A DNA stretch of 64,000 nucleotides from Prorocentrum cordatum (taxonomy: Eukaryota; Sar; Dinophyceae; Prorocentrales; Prorocentraceae): contig CAUYUJ010019594.1 of the NCBI GenBank assembly GCA_963575745.1, forward strand, positions 87,107 to 151,106, given 5' to 3'. Positions 62,196 through 64,000 of the stretch are shown one piece after another (the first letter of the stretch is position 1; every line of letters begins with the position of its first letter). The notes under the pieces were generated by a model. That model searched no databases. It was not told the DNA's origin and saw only the letters and a list, made by a program, of their open reading frames with translations. Both the position numbers and the translations under genes were made by a program.

Positions 62196-62414
62196 TCGAG
62201 AGGGCGAAGGGACGGCCATCCCAGCGAAGCACCCTGACAGCAGCAACGGTGGAGCTTTCGGCTCCAGAGCGTCGCCGTTGCCGCCGCCGCCGCCGTCGTC
62301 GTCCTCCTCCTCCTTCAGGGTCGGCAACACAGGCCGCAAGACCTCCGCAAAAGCGTTATTGGAGGCCTCGAATTGGGCACCAAGCCCCACACAGGGGGTC
62401 GCCCGACAGAGCAC
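62196..62414 (-). CDS. Possible exon upstream of intron-like M5
   Basis: Minus strand: AQFEASNNAFAEVLRPVLPT, LKEEEDDDGGGGGNGDALEP, KAPPLLLSGCFAGMAVPSPS and R, then GT. An acidic Gly/Asp-rich linker lies between a helical start and a short hydrophobic segment. The 5' boundary is unknown. 62415-62906 shows no further gene. Confidence 0.45.
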
Positions 62415-62906
62415 GACAGCGCGGGGAGGGGGAGGGGGGGGGGAACCCCCTTCGGCAGCAGTCCCGCCTCCCTCTTAGTCTTGGCCCCACCCGTCGTCCG
62501 GTTGTCTCTCGGGCGTTGGTAGAACTGGGTTTAGTGGAACCTGGTTTAGTGATCTGTACCGGGGGCGCCCCCCCGTCCCATTTCCACCAACTGGAACTGC
62601 CGTCACCCGAAAAACACCAGCTACGGCAAACCTGGTTTAGTGAATCTGGCCAATTGAGGGGCCCCAGGGCCTTACCACTAACCGGGTCCCCTTACCCGGG
62701 GTCCTGGCTATACCCGAAAGAAGCAGCACCTGCCCACCCCCCACCGCCAGGAGACACCCGCGCCCTCGGCCCCCGGAGGCCCACCTCCCACGCCTGCCAG
62801 CACGCGGTGGCTGCGGGCCCGGCCGGCCCGCCGAGAGGGCCAGGCAGCGCAGCCCATACCCAGCTGACGCGCAGCGCGAGCGCAGGCGAGGCCACCGGGG
62901 CGCTGG

Positions 62907-63061
62907 TAGGGGGCCAAATGCGAACCCTACCCCTACCCCCCACGATTTCTGAGGGGGAGGATGGGGTTCATTTCATTCGGGAGCTCCCGAACGAAGTGAA
63001 CCCCACCCACCCCTCTCAGAAATCGTGGGGGGTAGGCATAGGGTTCGTATTTGGCCCCCTA
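62907..63061. mobile_element. Foldback element M6, copy 2
   Basis: A 155-bp palindrome: TAGGGGGCCAAATGCGAACC ... CGGGAGCTCCCG ... GGTTCGTATTTGGCCCCCTA. GCTGG flanks both sides (62902-62906 and 63062-63066), a likely 5-bp target duplication. Confidence 0.92.
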
Positions 63062-63540
63062 GCTGGCCCTGGGTCTGCCCCAGCGGAAGGAGGCGGCGCT
63101 GCGAGGAGCGGGCGAGGGGGCAGCGGGGGGAGGATAGGACTGCCCAGGCACGGGGAAGTGCGGTCCAGGCCAGCGGGCGCGCACGCCGCGCGGGCGCCCA
63201 GGGAAGGCGAGGAGGAGGAAGCCCGGTTCGCCTGCGGGCCCGCTCACTCCAGGCGGCCGCGCTGGTTCGCCTGGGAATCGCGCTGTCCCCGAACCAGCGC
63301 AGCATCCCCCCCTGAACTCGGCTGGTCTGCCGGTTCCCCCCTCCCGTGGGTGGCGGGCGGGAGAACGAATTCCACGGGCAAGCCCCTCCCCACCCCAGGG
63401 GGCACGCGGTGCGTGAAGATGATTCCGGATGTTGGTGTTGGTGGTAATGTTCGGCCCCCCGGAGGCCCGAATCTTACCACCGTCACCTAGTTCGGAAGCA
63501 TCTTCCCTCGGTGGAGGCGCAACGCCGATGTTAGTGTTAG
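63062..63540. other. No gene recognised
   Basis: GC-rich DNA with a TTCGGCCCCCCGGAGGCCCGAA-like foldback near 63450, related to the M3 centre. Confidence 0.4.
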
Positions 63541-63691
63541 GTCGGGCGTGCCCTCCCACAGGCGGATGTTCGACGAAAGGTAAAACGTGGCCAACAATAC
63601 CCAAACATCCTCAAAAGTATGGGAAAGTCGTCCCCTTGCTATTTAGTCTTGACGATTCTTGGATGCTCCTCCTGCAGAGGGACACGCCCGA
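63541..63691. mobile_element. Foldback element M8, copy 2
   Basis: Ends GTCGGGCGTGCCCTCCCACA and CCTGCAGAGGGACACGCCCGAT, with the AT-richer interior typical of M8. Confidence 0.75.
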
Positions 63692-63894
63692 TTCCGTGTG
63701 AGTACTGGCGTCGACCGCTGGGCCTCCCGCAGCTGCCCCGGCGGAGCACCCGAAGCGAAGCAGCGGCGGCAGAGGCTCGGGGCGGCGGCTCGGGCCGAGG
63801 AGCGCTGGCGGTCGGCCCGTATCTCAGGGGTGAGAGAGCACGGCCGTGTGCACCAGACCCGTCGGTCGGGAGAGGGGGGCGGGCACTCTTGTTC

Positions 63895-64000
63895 TGAAGG
63901 GGCCCCAGGGCACACAAAGAAACACACACAGATACAAGGATTCCCCATATCTCCACATATTTTTTGGACTTTCGTCCTCCCCCCCACTTCCCATAGTTTC
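63895..64000 (+). repeat. Dispersed repeat R1, copy 3 (cut by window end)
   Basis: CTGAAGGGGCCCCAGGGCAC, ATTCCCCATAT, a C run and ACTTCCCATAGTTT follow the order of copies 1 and 2. Confidence 0.75.

Overview
The window looks like nuclear DNA of a peridinin-containing dinoflagellate, most likely a Prorocentrum-type species; the species is my inference. Three things point there. A full 22-nt dinoflagellate spliced leader (SL) sits in the DNA at 26927-26948. There is a recognisable peridinin-chlorophyll a-binding protein (PCP) pseudogene at 18208-19582. There are also several copies of a PPR family whose 35-residue units are almost identical in sequence. Gene density is very low: most of the 64 kb is triplet microsatellite, minisatellite, tandem satellite or short foldback (MITE-like) elements. 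Most long open frames here are repeats that lack stop codons, on both strands, and I have not called them genes.

Layout. 1-5 kb: a (TTC/TTA/TCC)n block, then a broken retroelement RNase H tail on the minus strand, split by a TTTAGC repeat. 5-11.3 kb: GAT/GAC then CAT/ATC microsatellites with a few possible minus-strand exons. 11.4-13.9 kb: an 82-bp satellite block, 1 kb of TCC repeat and a nested foldback element. 14-18 kb: mostly unassigned GC-rich DNA. 18.2-19.7 kb: the PCP pseudogene, with frameshifts, two nonsense codons, an inserted foldback element and SL relicts upstream. 20-23.3 kb: a cluster of foldback elements. 23.8-26.3 kb: a tandem array of 0.7-0.8 kb units. 26.9-28.9 kb: an SL-tagged plus-strand reading frame of unknown function. 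29-35 kb: TCC/CAT microsatellites, a 1.1 kb array of small palindromes and some possible exons. 35-40 kb: more foldback elements and the second copy of the 82-bp satellite block. 40-43 kb: mostly unassigned. 43-59.3 kb, minus strand: five PPR loci separated by CTTGGGGCC-type minisatellite arrays, a 2-kb segmental duplication and a 1.35 kb CAGCCT hexamer. Only the locus at 58322-59203 is intact. 59.3-64 kb: TCC repeats, two exons of a possible membrane protein split by an intron-like foldback element, and further copies of dispersed repeats.

How it fits together. Three gene loci (PCP, the intact PPR gene and the unknown SL-tagged gene) each carry SL sequence in genomic DNA directly followed by a second, shortened SL remnant. 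This is the signature of repeated mRNA recycling: trans-spliced mRNA is reverse transcribed, reintegrated, expressed and trans-spliced again. Foldback elements sit between or inside these genes. One interrupts PCP between duplicated 10-bp sites. Another looks like a GT-AG intron. TCC triplet tracts border many of the units, which suggests they act as integration or recombination boundaries.
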